Shown here in pieces: positions 32,446 through 41,700 of a stretch of 64,000 nt of DNA. Position 1 is the first letter of the stretch; each line of letters begins with the position of its first letter. Location: the NCBI RefSeq assembly GCF_031954525.1, contig NZ_CP134867.1, forward strand, positions 124,001-188,000, read 5' to 3'. Below the pieces are notes generated by a model, which had not been told where the DNA came from, made no database searches, and saw only the letters and a program-made list of their open reading frames with translations. Position numbers and translations under genes: made by a program. The stretch comes from Dyella sp. BiH032. Its GTDB lineage: Bacteria > Pseudomonadota > Gammaproteobacteria > Xanthomonadales > Rhodanobacteraceae.

Positions 32446-34224
32446 ATGACCGAACCGGCGAAGCGCTTGCGGTCATGGCCTGTACGGATAGGCCTTGCCG
32501 TGGGCGCGCTCGCGCTATCCGGAAACGCCGCTGCGGTCATCGCCGACCCGGCGGCGTTTCTCGCTCAGGCCGAAGGCCTGCAGCGGAAAGACCATCCGCG
32601 CTTCGTCGAAATGCTCAGGCAGATCCAGCATGAAGCGCCGACACTGTCGCCGCGCGAATCCTGGCACCTGCGCTACCTGGACGCCTGGGAAGTCATGTTC
32701 CAGGGCGACTACGTGCGCTCGGAGAAGCTGCTGCGAGAGGTGATTGGCCATTCCGGGGACGACATCCTGACGCTCCGCGCGTCCTCGCTGCTCCTCATGA
32801 ACCTGGGGCTCAATCAGCGCTACGAAGAAGCCTTCGCGCTGGCCAACCAGCTGACCGGCGAACTGCCGCGCATCAAGGACGCCGCGACCCGCTACTCAGT
32901 GCTGATGAATCTCTCCCAGGTGCTGGACTATGCGGGCCAGACGGACCTCGCCATCAAGTACGCGCGCATGATGGACGACACCATCCCGCCCGGCGACAAC
33001 CGCTGCCTGCCGCTGAACCTGCAGATCGCCGCGCTCTACAACGGCAAGCGCCTGACCTCCTCCAGTCCGGAACTGCGGCAGGGCATCGACGCCTGCACCG
33101 AGGCGCGGCAGGCGGTCGCCACCAACAGCATCCGGCTCGTGCTCGGCAGCCTCTATCTCGACGAGCACCAGCCCGCCAAGGCCATGGCCCTGCTCGACCA
33201 GATCGCGCCGAGCATCCGGTTGAATCGCTACTACCAGCACATGCTGTCGGCGCAGACCGAGCGCGCGCAGGCCCACGCCATGCTCGGCAACGACAGCGAA
33301 GCACGCAAAGCCGCGCTCGCCGCTCTCGCCATGGGCCATCCCGGCGAGATCAGCGAATGGCTGATGGTCGCCTACGAAGTGCTGTACCAGATTGAAAAAC
33401 GGCAAGGCCACAGCGCAGCCGCGCTGGCCTACCACGAACAGTACGCCGCACAGGACAAGGGTTACCTCAACGACGTCAGCGCGCGCACGCTAGCGTACGA
33501 AATGGCCCAGCAGCACCTGCACGTGCAGCGGCTCGAAACCGAGGCGCTCAGCAAGCAAAACCGCATCCTGCGATTGCAGCAGGCTTTGAATACCAAGGCC
33601 GTCGAGGCCGGCCGGCTTTATATCGCCATGCTACTGCTGGTGATTGTGTCGATCGCACTGTGGCTGTTCCGCATCAAGCGGTCGCAGCTGCGCTTCAAGA
33701 GGCTGTCGTGCATCGACGGCCTTACCGGCACCTCCAACCACCAGCATTTCATCGGCGAGGCCGAACGCGCGCTACGGTTGATGGAACGAAAGCAAGGCAC
33801 GGCCTGCCTGATTTCCATCGACCTGGACCATTTCAAGCAGATCAACGACACCCACGGTCACGCGATGGGCGACGCCGCGCTGAAACGCACGGTGTCGGTA
33901 TGCAAGCAGCTGCTGCGGCCGAGCGACCTGTTCGGCCGGCTTGGCGGCGAGGAGTTCGGCATCCTGCTGCTCGACCGCACGCGCGAGCAGGGCGCACTCG
34001 TCGCCGAACGCCTGCGGCAGGCGATCGAATCGACGCCCGTCATGGACGCCGATTGCACCGTCCCGTTGTCGGCCAGCATCGGCGTCGCCTCGACGGCCGC
34101 TTCCGGCTACAGCTTGCAGCGCCTGTGCCGCGACGCGGACGCGGCGCTGTACCGCGCCAAGCGCAGCGGACGCAATCGCGTCGTCGCCGACGGCGACATC
34201 GAGGCGAACGCCAGGGTCGCGTGA
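32446..34224 (+). CDS. TPR - transmembrane - GGDEF diguanylate cyclase
   Basis: A 592-residue membrane protein. An N-terminal signal/anchor segment (about 14-31) leads to a periplasmic TPR-like helical region (about 35-380), a coiled coil, one transmembrane helix (about 387-408) and a cytoplasmic GGDEF domain. The active site is intact: GGEEF at 500-504 and SIDLDHFKQIND upstream, so it should make cyclic-di-GMP. The layout matches 7TMR-like/TPR diguanylate cyclases frequent in xanthomonads. It starts 18 bp after the precursor gene and may be its operon partner, although its own ribosome-binding site is weak. Confidence 0.9.
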   Translation: MTEPAKRLRSWPVRIGLAVGALALSGNAAAVIADPAAFLAQAEGLQRKDHPRFVEMLRQIQHEAPTLSPRESWHLRYLDAWEVMFQGDYVRSEKLLREVIGHSGDDILTLRASSLLLMNLGLNQRYEEAFALANQLTGELPRIKDAATRYSVLMNLSQVLDYAGQTDLAIKYARMMDDTIPPGDNRCLPLNLQIAALYNGKRLTSSSPELRQGIDACTEARQAVATNSIRLVLGSLYLDEHQPAKAMALLDQIAPSIRLNRYYQHMLSAQTERAQAHAMLGNDSEARKAALAALAMGHPGEISEWLMVAYEVLYQIEKRQGHSAAALAYHEQYAAQDKGYLNDVSARTLAYEMAQQHLHVQRLETEALSKQNRILRLQQALNTKAVEAGRLYIAMLLLVIVSIALWLFRIKRSQLRFKRLSCIDGLTGTSNHQHFIGEAERALRLMERKQGTACLISIDLDHFKQINDTHGHAMGDAALKRTVSVCKQLLRPSDLFGRLGGEEFGILLLDRTREQGALVAERLRQAIESTPVMDADCTVPLSASIGVASTAASGYSLQRLCRDADAALYRAKRSGRNRVVADGDIEANARVA

Positions 34225-34240
34225 CGTCGCGAAGCAGGCG

Positions 34241-34320
34241 ATTTCATTTAGATCGATCTTTCCAGGGTATTTTTGGCTCCGCACATGTCACGCGTGTGAC
34301 GCTCGACTATTTCATTTAGA
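34241..34320 (+). promoter_or_regulatory. Possible operator region upstream of the TonB-dependent receptor
   Basis: ATTTCATTTAGA occurs twice as a direct repeat (34241-34252 and 34309-34320). Between the copies is the inverted repeat GTCAC-GCGT-GTGAC (34287-34300). The region is AT-richer than its surroundings and lies 140-220 bp before the receptor start. Confidence 0.4.
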
Positions 34321-34461
34321 CGTCTGGACGCGTCAGCTTCGTGTGGGTTTTTCATCGAAGCGCCATGGAATTTTCACGCGCGCTCGCTAGCTTCGCCGGC
34401 TCCCTCGGCCTTTCCCATGGCCGAACGACATCCCCACCGAGCCATCCCGGAGTTGCACCAC

Positions 34462-37245
34462 ATGCGTTCCCTACATCCCCTGGCCCGTGCCATCGCGGCG
34501 GCCATCGGCAGTCTCGCCCTGGCCGGCACGGCCTTCGCCGGCGACGTTCCTGCTGCGCCCGCCCAGGCGGCGCAGGACGGTACCGCCACGCCAGCGGCTG
34601 CCACCACGCTGACCAAGATCACCGTGGCCGCCAACCGCTACGACGCCAGCCAACTGCAGATGGACGCGGTCAACACGGTCAACGTGTTGTCGGCGGATGA
34701 TCTGAAGTACACCGCCGTACACAACGTGGCCGAGGCACTGGGCCTGTTGCCTGGCGTCAACGTGTTCAACACCGGGCAGTCGTATTTCGGCGGCATCGAC
34801 GGCGCCTCGCGCGGCGAAGGCATGTTCACCTCGGTGCGCGGCCTCAACGCCGAATACAACGTCAACCTGATCAACGGCGTGAACGTGGCGCAGGGCATGG
34901 CCTACAGCCGCGGCGTGCAGCTGAGCTTGCTGCCTCCCTCCGGCCTGCAGACCATCGTGCTCAACAAGACCTCTACCGCTGACATGGACGGCGACGCGAT
35001 CGGCGGCACCATCGATTTCCGCACGCCCACCGCCTTCGACTTCAGCGCGCCGATGAGCGGCAGCATCACCGCCAGCGGCCGCATGGAAAGCCGCGCGCGC
35101 GACTACGGCGACAACGGCCTGGGCGGCGGCCTGGCCGGCGAGTTCCAGACCAAGTTCGGCCAGGAAAAGCAGTTCGGTATCTACGCGAGCGCGTATTATG
35201 ACAAGCGCAACTACGTGAACAGCGAAGCGGCCGCCGCCTCGTCCGCACTGAACGACGGTGCGTGGGAGTTCGCCCGCACCACCGCCTCCGGCGACAACGC
35301 ACCTGGCTTCGACCCCGTACGCAACCTGCTCAGCACCGGCATGAACATCGGCACCTCGTCCGGCGACACCAAGCGCTACGGCGGCAACGTCTCGCTGGAC
35401 TGGAAGGTGGATGACACCCTTACCGCCTACGCGCGTGCCACCTACGGCTACGCCAAGACAGCGCAGAACACCACCTACCTGCAGATCATCCCGGCGAACG
35501 TCAAATACATACCGGTGGGCAGCACCGGCTTCTACGAGCCGATGATCGGCCGCATTGCCACCCGTTTCTGGTACGAGACCAACCCGGAGAAGGCCGACCT
35601 GGCCACCTTCCAGGTCGGCGGCGACAAGACGCTCGGTGGCTGGACCCTGTCGCCCAGCCTGTTCTACAGCTTTGGCGACAACGACCGTCCGGACCACGTC
35701 GAGATCTCCGCGCGCAACGACCAGTACAGCTCCGCCAACTTTCCTTACGGCGCCAGCACGGTCATGAGTTACGGCGCCGACAACCTGCCCTACCCGATGC
35801 TGACACCGGCGATGAACGCGCAGCTCAACAGCGTCGCCACGATGTACGCGCGCCGCGCGGGCCAGTTGACCAAGTCGTACAGCGGCCAGGAAAAGGGCGG
35901 CCTGAAGTTCGATGCCCGCTACGACTTCGACGACGGCGGCCCGCTACGCTCGGTGCAGATGGGCGTGAAGTACAGCGACGCCCACCGCGAGTTCACCAAC
36001 CGCGACTGGACCACGGCCAAGTTCACCGACGGCCGCAGCTTCGGCTCGCTGGGCCTGATCGACGGCGGCTACTCGTCGGTATTCCCCGGCGTCTACGACT
36101 ACAACGTGCCCACCATCGACCAGGGCGCGCTCAAGCGCCTGATCGCCTCGCACGTCACCGACGGCAATCTGGACACCTGCAGCGACCTGTACATCAACAA
36201 CTGGAACTGCAACACCCAGCGCGCCCGCGAGACGGTGAGCGCTGCCTACGCCATGGCCAACTTCAAGTGGGGCGACCTGGAAGTGATCCCTGGCCTGCGC
36301 TTCGAGCACACCGACATCCGCAACACCTTCTGGGTGACGCCGCGCGATGCCGCCGGCAAGGAACAGGTGGGCTACTTCGCGCGCAACTACACCCATTACG
36401 ACGAACCGCTGCCCAGTCTCTTCGTCAACCACCGCGACGGCGACAACGCGGTGTACCGCGGCTCGATCTGGAGCAGCTACACCCGTCCGGCCTTCGTGCA
36501 GCTCGGCGGCGGCTCGCAGGTGAGCATGTCGGCCGATGGCCTGACCACGATCACCGAAGGCAACCCCAACCTCAAGCCGATTAAGTCGCTCAACCTCGAC
36601 CTTTCCGGCGAGTGGAGCAACCAGCACGGCGGCCACGCGATGGCGGCGCTGTTCTACAAGAAGCTCTCCAACTACATCTACGAATCCGGCAGCAACCCGG
36701 TCAACGCGGGCACCGCCGACGCAGGCTCGATCCAGTACGTGCGTCCGCAGAACGGCGGCGACGGCAAGGTGTATGGCGTGGAAGCCGCCGTGCGGCAGAA
36801 ATTCCAGGACATGCCTGCGCCGTTCGACGGCTTCGGCGTGGGCCTCAATGCCACGCGCCAGTGGACGAGCGTGGACCTCGGCATGGACGGCTTCCGCCAC
36901 CAGCGCATCCAGAACGCGCCGGAGTTGATGGGCAATGCGGAACTGTTCTACGAAAAGAACGGCTTCTCGGTGAACCTCAGCTACCACTACGCCGGCTCGT
37001 ACGTCTCCACCTACGACTACTTCGGCCAGAACGCCGCGTGGGACAACCTGTGGATCCGCCCAGTGACGCGCGTGGACCTGCACGCCGGCTACGCCTTCCC
37101 GCACGGCTTCCAGGTCGACTTGTCGATCTCCAACCTGACGAAGAATTACACGTACTGGTCGCACGTGGGCCGCAACAGCCTGGCGATCTCCGACGTGGTG
37201 GATTCGGGCATGACGACGTTGCTGACGGCGAAGTATTCGTTCTGA
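34462..37245 (+). CDS. TonB-dependent outer-membrane receptor
   Basis: A 927-residue receptor: signal peptide (about 1-27, ending ALAGTAFAGD), a TonB-box-like ITVAANRY, a plug domain (NVAEALGLLPGVNV, SVRGLNAEYNVNLINGVN, GTIDFRTPTAFDF) and a 22-strand-type barrel ending in LLTAKYSF with terminal Phe. Its closest style is the long carbohydrate/FecA-like receptors of xanthomonads, but the ligand is not evident. The ATG at 34462 starts the signal peptide; an ATG at 34417 is in frame. Its position after the borosin-GGDEF genes may be chance. Confidence 0.93.
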   Translation: MRSLHPLARAIAAAIGSLALAGTAFAGDVPAAPAQAAQDGTATPAAATTLTKITVAANRYDASQLQMDAVNTVNVLSADDLKYTAVHNVAEALGLLPGVNVFNTGQSYFGGIDGASRGEGMFTSVRGLNAEYNVNLINGVNVAQGMAYSRGVQLSLLPPSGLQTIVLNKTSTADMDGDAIGGTIDFRTPTAFDFSAPMSGSITASGRMESRARDYGDNGLGGGLAGEFQTKFGQEKQFGIYASAYYDKRNYVNSEAAAASSALNDGAWEFARTTASGDNAPGFDPVRNLLSTGMNIGTSSGDTKRYGGNVSLDWKVDDTLTAYARATYGYAKTAQNTTYLQIIPANVKYIPVGSTGFYEPMIGRIATRFWYETNPEKADLATFQVGGDKTLGGWTLSPSLFYSFGDNDRPDHVEISARNDQYSSANFPYGASTVMSYGADNLPYPMLTPAMNAQLNSVATMYARRAGQLTKSYSGQEKGGLKFDARYDFDDGGPLRSVQMGVKYSDAHREFTNRDWTTAKFTDGRSFGSLGLIDGGYSSVFPGVYDYNVPTIDQGALKRLIASHVTDGNLDTCSDLYINNWNCNTQRARETVSAAYAMANFKWGDLEVIPGLRFEHTDIRNTFWVTPRDAAGKEQVGYFARNYTHYDEPLPSLFVNHRDGDNAVYRGSIWSSYTRPAFVQLGGGSQVSMSADGLTTITEGNPNLKPIKSLNLDLSGEWSNQHGGHAMAALFYKKLSNYIYESGSNPVNAGTADAGSIQYVRPQNGGDGKVYGVEAAVRQKFQDMPAPFDGFGVGLNATRQWTSVDLGMDGFRHQRIQNAPELMGNAELFYEKNGFSVNLSYHYAGSYVSTYDYFGQNAAWDNLWIRPVTRVDLHAGYAFPHGFQVDLSISNLTKNYTYWSHVGRNSLAISDVVDSGMTTLLTAKYSF

Positions 37246-37545
37246 TGCGTTCGGTGTTCCGCCGTGCCAGGAAGGCGCGGCGAAACGTAGGTCGGGATAG
37301 GTACCGACGAATCACAACGATGCCTTGCGATTCGCCTACGGCTACCTCAAACCTACGCTATCGACTCGCCGCCTGGCGCATCCGTTGTACGACGCTAATG
37401 AATCGAGACACCACTTGCTCAAATGCGCGTGGCACGCCTCCTGGCCGCCCGAGCGAACGCAGCCGGCTCTGGCCAATTCAGTTCGAAAGCCGTCAGCCTG
37501 AGACCACCACGCCTCTGTCGGTGACGATAGTCATAAAGCGGAAAT
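37246..37545. other. Intergenic region between receptor and RHS locus
   Basis: No gene is seen in these 300 bp. They hold an inverted-repeat element (37286-37357), a GC-rich stretch, then an abrupt drop in GC from about 37500 as the RHS toxin-immunity region begins. Confidence 0.6.
37286..37357. repeat. Intergenic inverted repeat
   Basis: Outer arms CGTAGGT (37286-37292) and ACCTACG (37351-37357) enclose an inner GTCGG...CCGAC hairpin (37291-37308). The CGTAGGTCGGG start resembles common intergenic hairpin repeats. Confidence 0.5.
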
Positions 37546-37776
37546 TTACTCCGAATCTGGAGTCCAAACAAAAAATCCGTCTACCCAGTGATCTTGACCC
37601 AAGACGTATTCAACAATATTGAAATCATCCGGATAATCCTTGAAGCCCGGCCTCAGCACCGCCCTAGACTTGGCATCCTCTGCATCTGCCATAGTCTCGT
37701 ACGCTCCTATAACTTTATACTCATCCTCGCCATCTGCATTTTCACGACTATGTTCGAGTATATATACTTTTTTCAT
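37546..37776 (-). CDS. DUF7336-like candidate immunity protein
   Basis: A 76-residue small cytoplasmic protein starting KKVYILEHSRE, with YKVIGAYETMADAEDAKSRA, PGFKDYPDDFNIVEY and a terminal WVDGFFVW. This is the layout of the DUF7336 family of small stand-alone proteins often found beside other small unknown genes. It is only 9 bp downstream of the RHS toxin gene, with GAGG before its ATG, the classic position of a cognate immunity gene. Its codons are AT-rich compared with the surroundings. The immunity role is inferred from position only. Confidence 0.7.
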   Translation of the reverse strand: MKKVYILEHSRENADGEDEYKVIGAYETMADAEDAKSRAVLRPGFKDYPDDFNIVEYVLGQDHWVDGFFVWTPDSE

Positions 37777-37785
37777 TATCCAGCC

Positions 37786-38730
37786 TCATGGGTCCTTAAA
37801 ACTTCTATCTCCCCACTTTTTAATCTGAGACCATTCGCCACCAGCACCTTTGTCTGACGCCGACGGCGGCCTTCCATACCTATCTCCGAATAGGCGGTCG
37901 GCAAATTCCTTGCCACTTTCACCGACATAAGGACGCTGACCTTTTGCCCAGCTCGGAGCGTCTTTTGACCCTTCTTTGCCGCTCAACTTGGGTACCGGTA
38001 TTTTTAACGGCTTGGAGCTTACTACGATTGGCCCTCCACAGTAGACCGCCCCATAGCATCCTTGCCTGCCATAAATAGAGTCGTGTACAGAGTTTGCATC
38101 TGCGACATACAGCGTCACGGCAAGAGCATAAGGGCCGGCAGCCGCTAATGCACGACCGACGGTCATCCATGCTCCTCTAACAATAATGGGAGTTACGGTC
38201 GAATTGGTACCGACAATTACCGGAGCCAATGTAATAGCCCCTGCTGGCTGGCTTTGATTCTGAGGCGACGGAAGTGGCGGTGGCTGCTGATCGCTCTTAC
38301 CGCCATCATGGCAATCGTCTCCGCTATCCCCATTACCTGCACAATCAGCGCCGTCCGGATCGAAATTTTTTATAGGGTTATTTCCAGCATAGGAAAAACG
38401 ATTGAAATTATCGACAAACCCCAGAGAATCGACGCTTAAAAAGCGCCCTAATGCAGGGTCATAGTATCGTTCTTGCATATAAACAAGTCCGATCTCCGGT
38501 TCGTTCACGTGACCGGCATAGCCAGGCCCAGCAACCAGAGATCCGGATGACTGTGTCCCGTAAGGCTTGTAATCGAATGTAGCGATGATAGTTCCGCTAC
38601 CATCTGCCTCAGCCAACGACGTTCCCTGCGGATCGGTATAAACGTACGTTACCTTGCCTGCCTGTGCTGTAAGACACGGAAGCAGCATCAATAAGACGAT
38701 GCATAAGCCCTTCAGTATTCTGGCCAGCAT
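37786..38730 (-). CDS. Stand-alone RHS core with C-terminal toxin domain
   Basis: A 314-residue exported protein. Residues 1-24 are a signal peptide (LARILKGLCIVLLMLLPCLTAQA). Then comes the RHS-associated core: VTYVYTDPQGTSLAEADGSG, YAGHVNEPEIGLVYMQERYY, DPALGRFLSVDSLGF and the delimiting NPIKNFDPDG. After a variable linker the last 65 residues (GKEGSKDAPSWAKGQRP, GKEFADRLFGDRYG, WSQIKKWGDRSF) form a polymorphic-toxin tip whose activity I cannot name. Normally this core is fused to the RHS shell; here it is a separate gene 38 bp after the shell's stop. The ATG at 38730 has GGACGGAA upstream; an ATG at 38772 is in frame. Confidence 0.82.
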   Translation of the reverse strand: MLARILKGLCIVLLMLLPCLTAQAGKVTYVYTDPQGTSLAEADGSGTIIATFDYKPYGTQSSGSLVAGPGYAGHVNEPEIGLVYMQERYYDPALGRFLSVDSLGFVDNFNRFSYAGNNPIKNFDPDGADCAGNGDSGDDCHDGGKSDQQPPPLPSPQNQSQPAGAITLAPVIVGTNSTVTPIIVRGAWMTVGRALAAAGPYALAVTLYVADANSVHDSIYGRQGCYGAVYCGGPIVVSSKPLKIPVPKLSGKEGSKDAPSWAKGQRPYVGESGKEFADRLFGDRYGRPPSASDKGAGGEWSQIKKWGDRSFKDP

Positions 38731-38768
38731 AGTTCCGTCCAGATCACGGGTTGAAATCAGGCCGCCTA

Positions 38769-41700
38769 TCATAGCGACACCGTCCTATACCCACTCCACG
38801 GCGAACAACCCGCGCTATTACAAGCACGCACCCGGTACTGGATGGTGTCTCCAGTGATATCCGTAAGTTCACTGAATGTAGTGTTTGGCCCCGTATAGAC
38901 GATGAAAGTACCGTCGTTTGAGTTGGTTTCTTCCAGGTCGTAGCTGGTAGCACCCGCCACGGTCGACCAGTTCAAGTACACATAGTGCTTGGCCCCACCG
39001 CCGCTTAGGCTGTAATCGGGAGCTGTGGGGGTAGCGGGAATGCGTGTGACCACCACATTTGCCGTGCCACTCCAAGGCCCACATCCACCTGCGTTACACG
39101 CCTGCACGCGGTACCCATACGTCGCGGTGCCTTTGCCTGACGCACCCCAGCTGGTCGAACCATTGGCCTGTACCAGCGTCCACCCGCCGCCGTTCAACTG
39201 CTCCTGCAAGTTGTAGTACGTCGCACCGCCCACGCCCGACCAGCTCACCGTGTAGCTGCCCGAATTATTGCTGGAAGGCGCGCTAATGCCAGGCGCACTG
39301 CTTGGCGGAATAGTTACGGTCACTGCGCTGCTAGTCTTGTAACCGCTGCAACCACTGGCATTGCATGCCTGCACATAGAAGACCACGCTGCCCGTGGCGC
39401 TCTCGGTCGTCGAAACGCTCGTCGCCGCACCGCTGTATACACCGGTCAACCCGCCGCCGTTGAAGCTCTGCGCCAAGTTGTAGCTGGTAGCCGTGCTGCT
39501 AGCCGCCCAACTGATCGCGACCGGGCCATTGCTGGTGGCCGGCACGCTGATGCTCGCAGGCATGGGCGGCGGCAGAAGCACCGTGGTCGTGCCCGTGCTG
39601 CTCCATCCACCGCAACCACCGACATTGCAGGCCTGCACGCGGTAGCTGTAACTGCCGTTGCCGCGGCCGCTGGTCGACCAGCTGGTGCCACCATTGGACT
39701 GCGCCGTGCTCCAGGTGCCACCCCCATTGGTGCTTTCCTGCAATGTATAGCTGGTCGCCGTACTCACCGCGGTCCAGCTAACCGCGTAGCTGCCGCTGGT
39801 ACTGTTGCTTGGCACGGACAAGGTTGGTATGCCCGTGGGTGGATGAGTAACCACGAGGGCATTGCTGCCGGCTTTCCAGGCGCTGCAGTTGTAGGCATTG
39901 CAGGCTTCCACCCGGTACAGATAGCTGCCATTGGCAAGGCCGCTCAGGGCAGCGGTGGTTGCGGTGCCGTCATACACGTTCGACCAGTTGCTGCCGCCGT
40001 CGCTGCTCTGCTGGACCACATAATGGGTAATCTGGCTCACTGAAGCCCAACTCAGCGCGGCGTTGCCATCGGCGCTGGCCGCCGGCACCGCGAGGCTGGT
40101 CGGTGCGGGGGGAACCACACCGTACGTGGTGTCCACTTTCACGACCGATGAAGTCACGAAGCCACGTGTGCCATGACTGTTCTTGGCCTGCACCTGATAG
40201 GTGTAGTTGCCGCTCGCGGTGCCTGGACGACTGATGGACAGCGCCGTGGTATCAGCGGCGATGGTCACCCATGCGCCACCGTTCAGCGCTTCCTGGACGT
40301 CGTAGCTGGTAGCCGACATGGGCGCGGTCCAGCTCACAGTGTAGTTGCCGTTGACGATGCCGCCGGGCACCATGATCGTCGGCGTTGCCGGCGTCACACC
40401 CAAGGTGGCGGAGACCGTCCAGCCACTGACGCAGCCGGAAGCGGCACAGGCCTGCACTCTGTAAAGGTAATCTCCACCCTCCTGGTTCAACACTGCCAGG
40501 CTGGTACCAGTCAACGTGCCACTGCCGGCCACGTTCCAACTCGCCCCGTTGTCGGCGCTTATCTGCAGGTTGTAGCTGGTGGCGCCCGGCACGGCCGTCC
40601 AGTTGACCGTGTAGTTGCCGCCACTGGCGTTGGCGCTGAAGGTGATGCTCGCGGGGTTGCCGAGCTTGAGCGACTCGTTGCGCGCGATCAGCTTCTTGCC
40701 CAGGTAGATGTAGTTGGTGGCCTTGGACGCGCTGGCGTCGAAGGCGTACACCAGCTGGCCCGCCTGGGTGTAGAAGTAGTACGTCGCTCCCGCCCCGTTA
40801 GCCGGCGTCTTGATCACGCGGCGTCCCGCCGCGTCGTACTGGTAGCTGTCGTAACCGGGGATATCGGTGAGCTGGTTCTTCTGGTCGAAGTTCATCGTCG
40901 TGCCATTGCGGCTGTTGACGTTGCCACGGTTGTCGTAGCCCAGCGTGACGACGGCATTAGCGCCCTGGGTAATGCTGGTCAGGCGATTGGTGGCGTCGTA
41001 GTTGTAGGTGAACATCTGGCCGCCGCTGACCCGGCTGCGAATGTTGTTGATCGGGTCGTAGCCATAGCTCTCCGTGCCCCACAGGTTGCTGGCCTGGGCG
41101 TTGGTCAGACGGTTGAGCGTGTCGTAGCCGAAGGTCTTCGTGCGGGTACCGGCGGCCAGGTCGGTGATGGACGTGATGTTGCCGTTGGCGTCGTAGGCGT
41201 AGTCTTCGCTGAGCTTCAGCGCGCCGCCGTTGCCGTAGGTGAAGTTGCTCAACAGCTGACGGGCATTCTTCTGTACGGCATACGAGTCGCCGTTGCCGAA
41301 CGTGAAGGAGGCGACTTCGCCGTCCGGGTAATAGCTCACGCCGGTGGCATAACCGCCCACCTGGGTCGCACGGCCCAAAGCATCCGGTGCGTAGCTCACT
41401 GCTTCGCCATCCGGGTACTGGATGGTGCTGACCGAGCCGTAGGCATCATGGGCATAACCCATGCGCCACAGGTCCTGGCCATCGACCTGCAGCGATTCGC
41501 CCGTGAGCTGCCCGAGCTTGTTGCGGAAGCCGGTCCAGAAAGTCACGCCCGAGCTGGCGGTATGGACGTTGCCCAGCGGATCGTAGGAATAGGTCGTGCT
41601 CTGCGTCCCTGCCGGCGGCGCCAAGGTCAGCACGCGATTCATGGGATCGTAGCTGCGCGTGGTCTGCGCCGCAGTAGGCACTTGCCCGTACCCGCAATCA

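Noticed and set aside
37786..38772. Frameshifted 3' end of the RHS gene
   Set aside because: The downstream frame has its own ribosome-binding site and full signal peptide, and the upstream protein ends in complete FnIII repeats.
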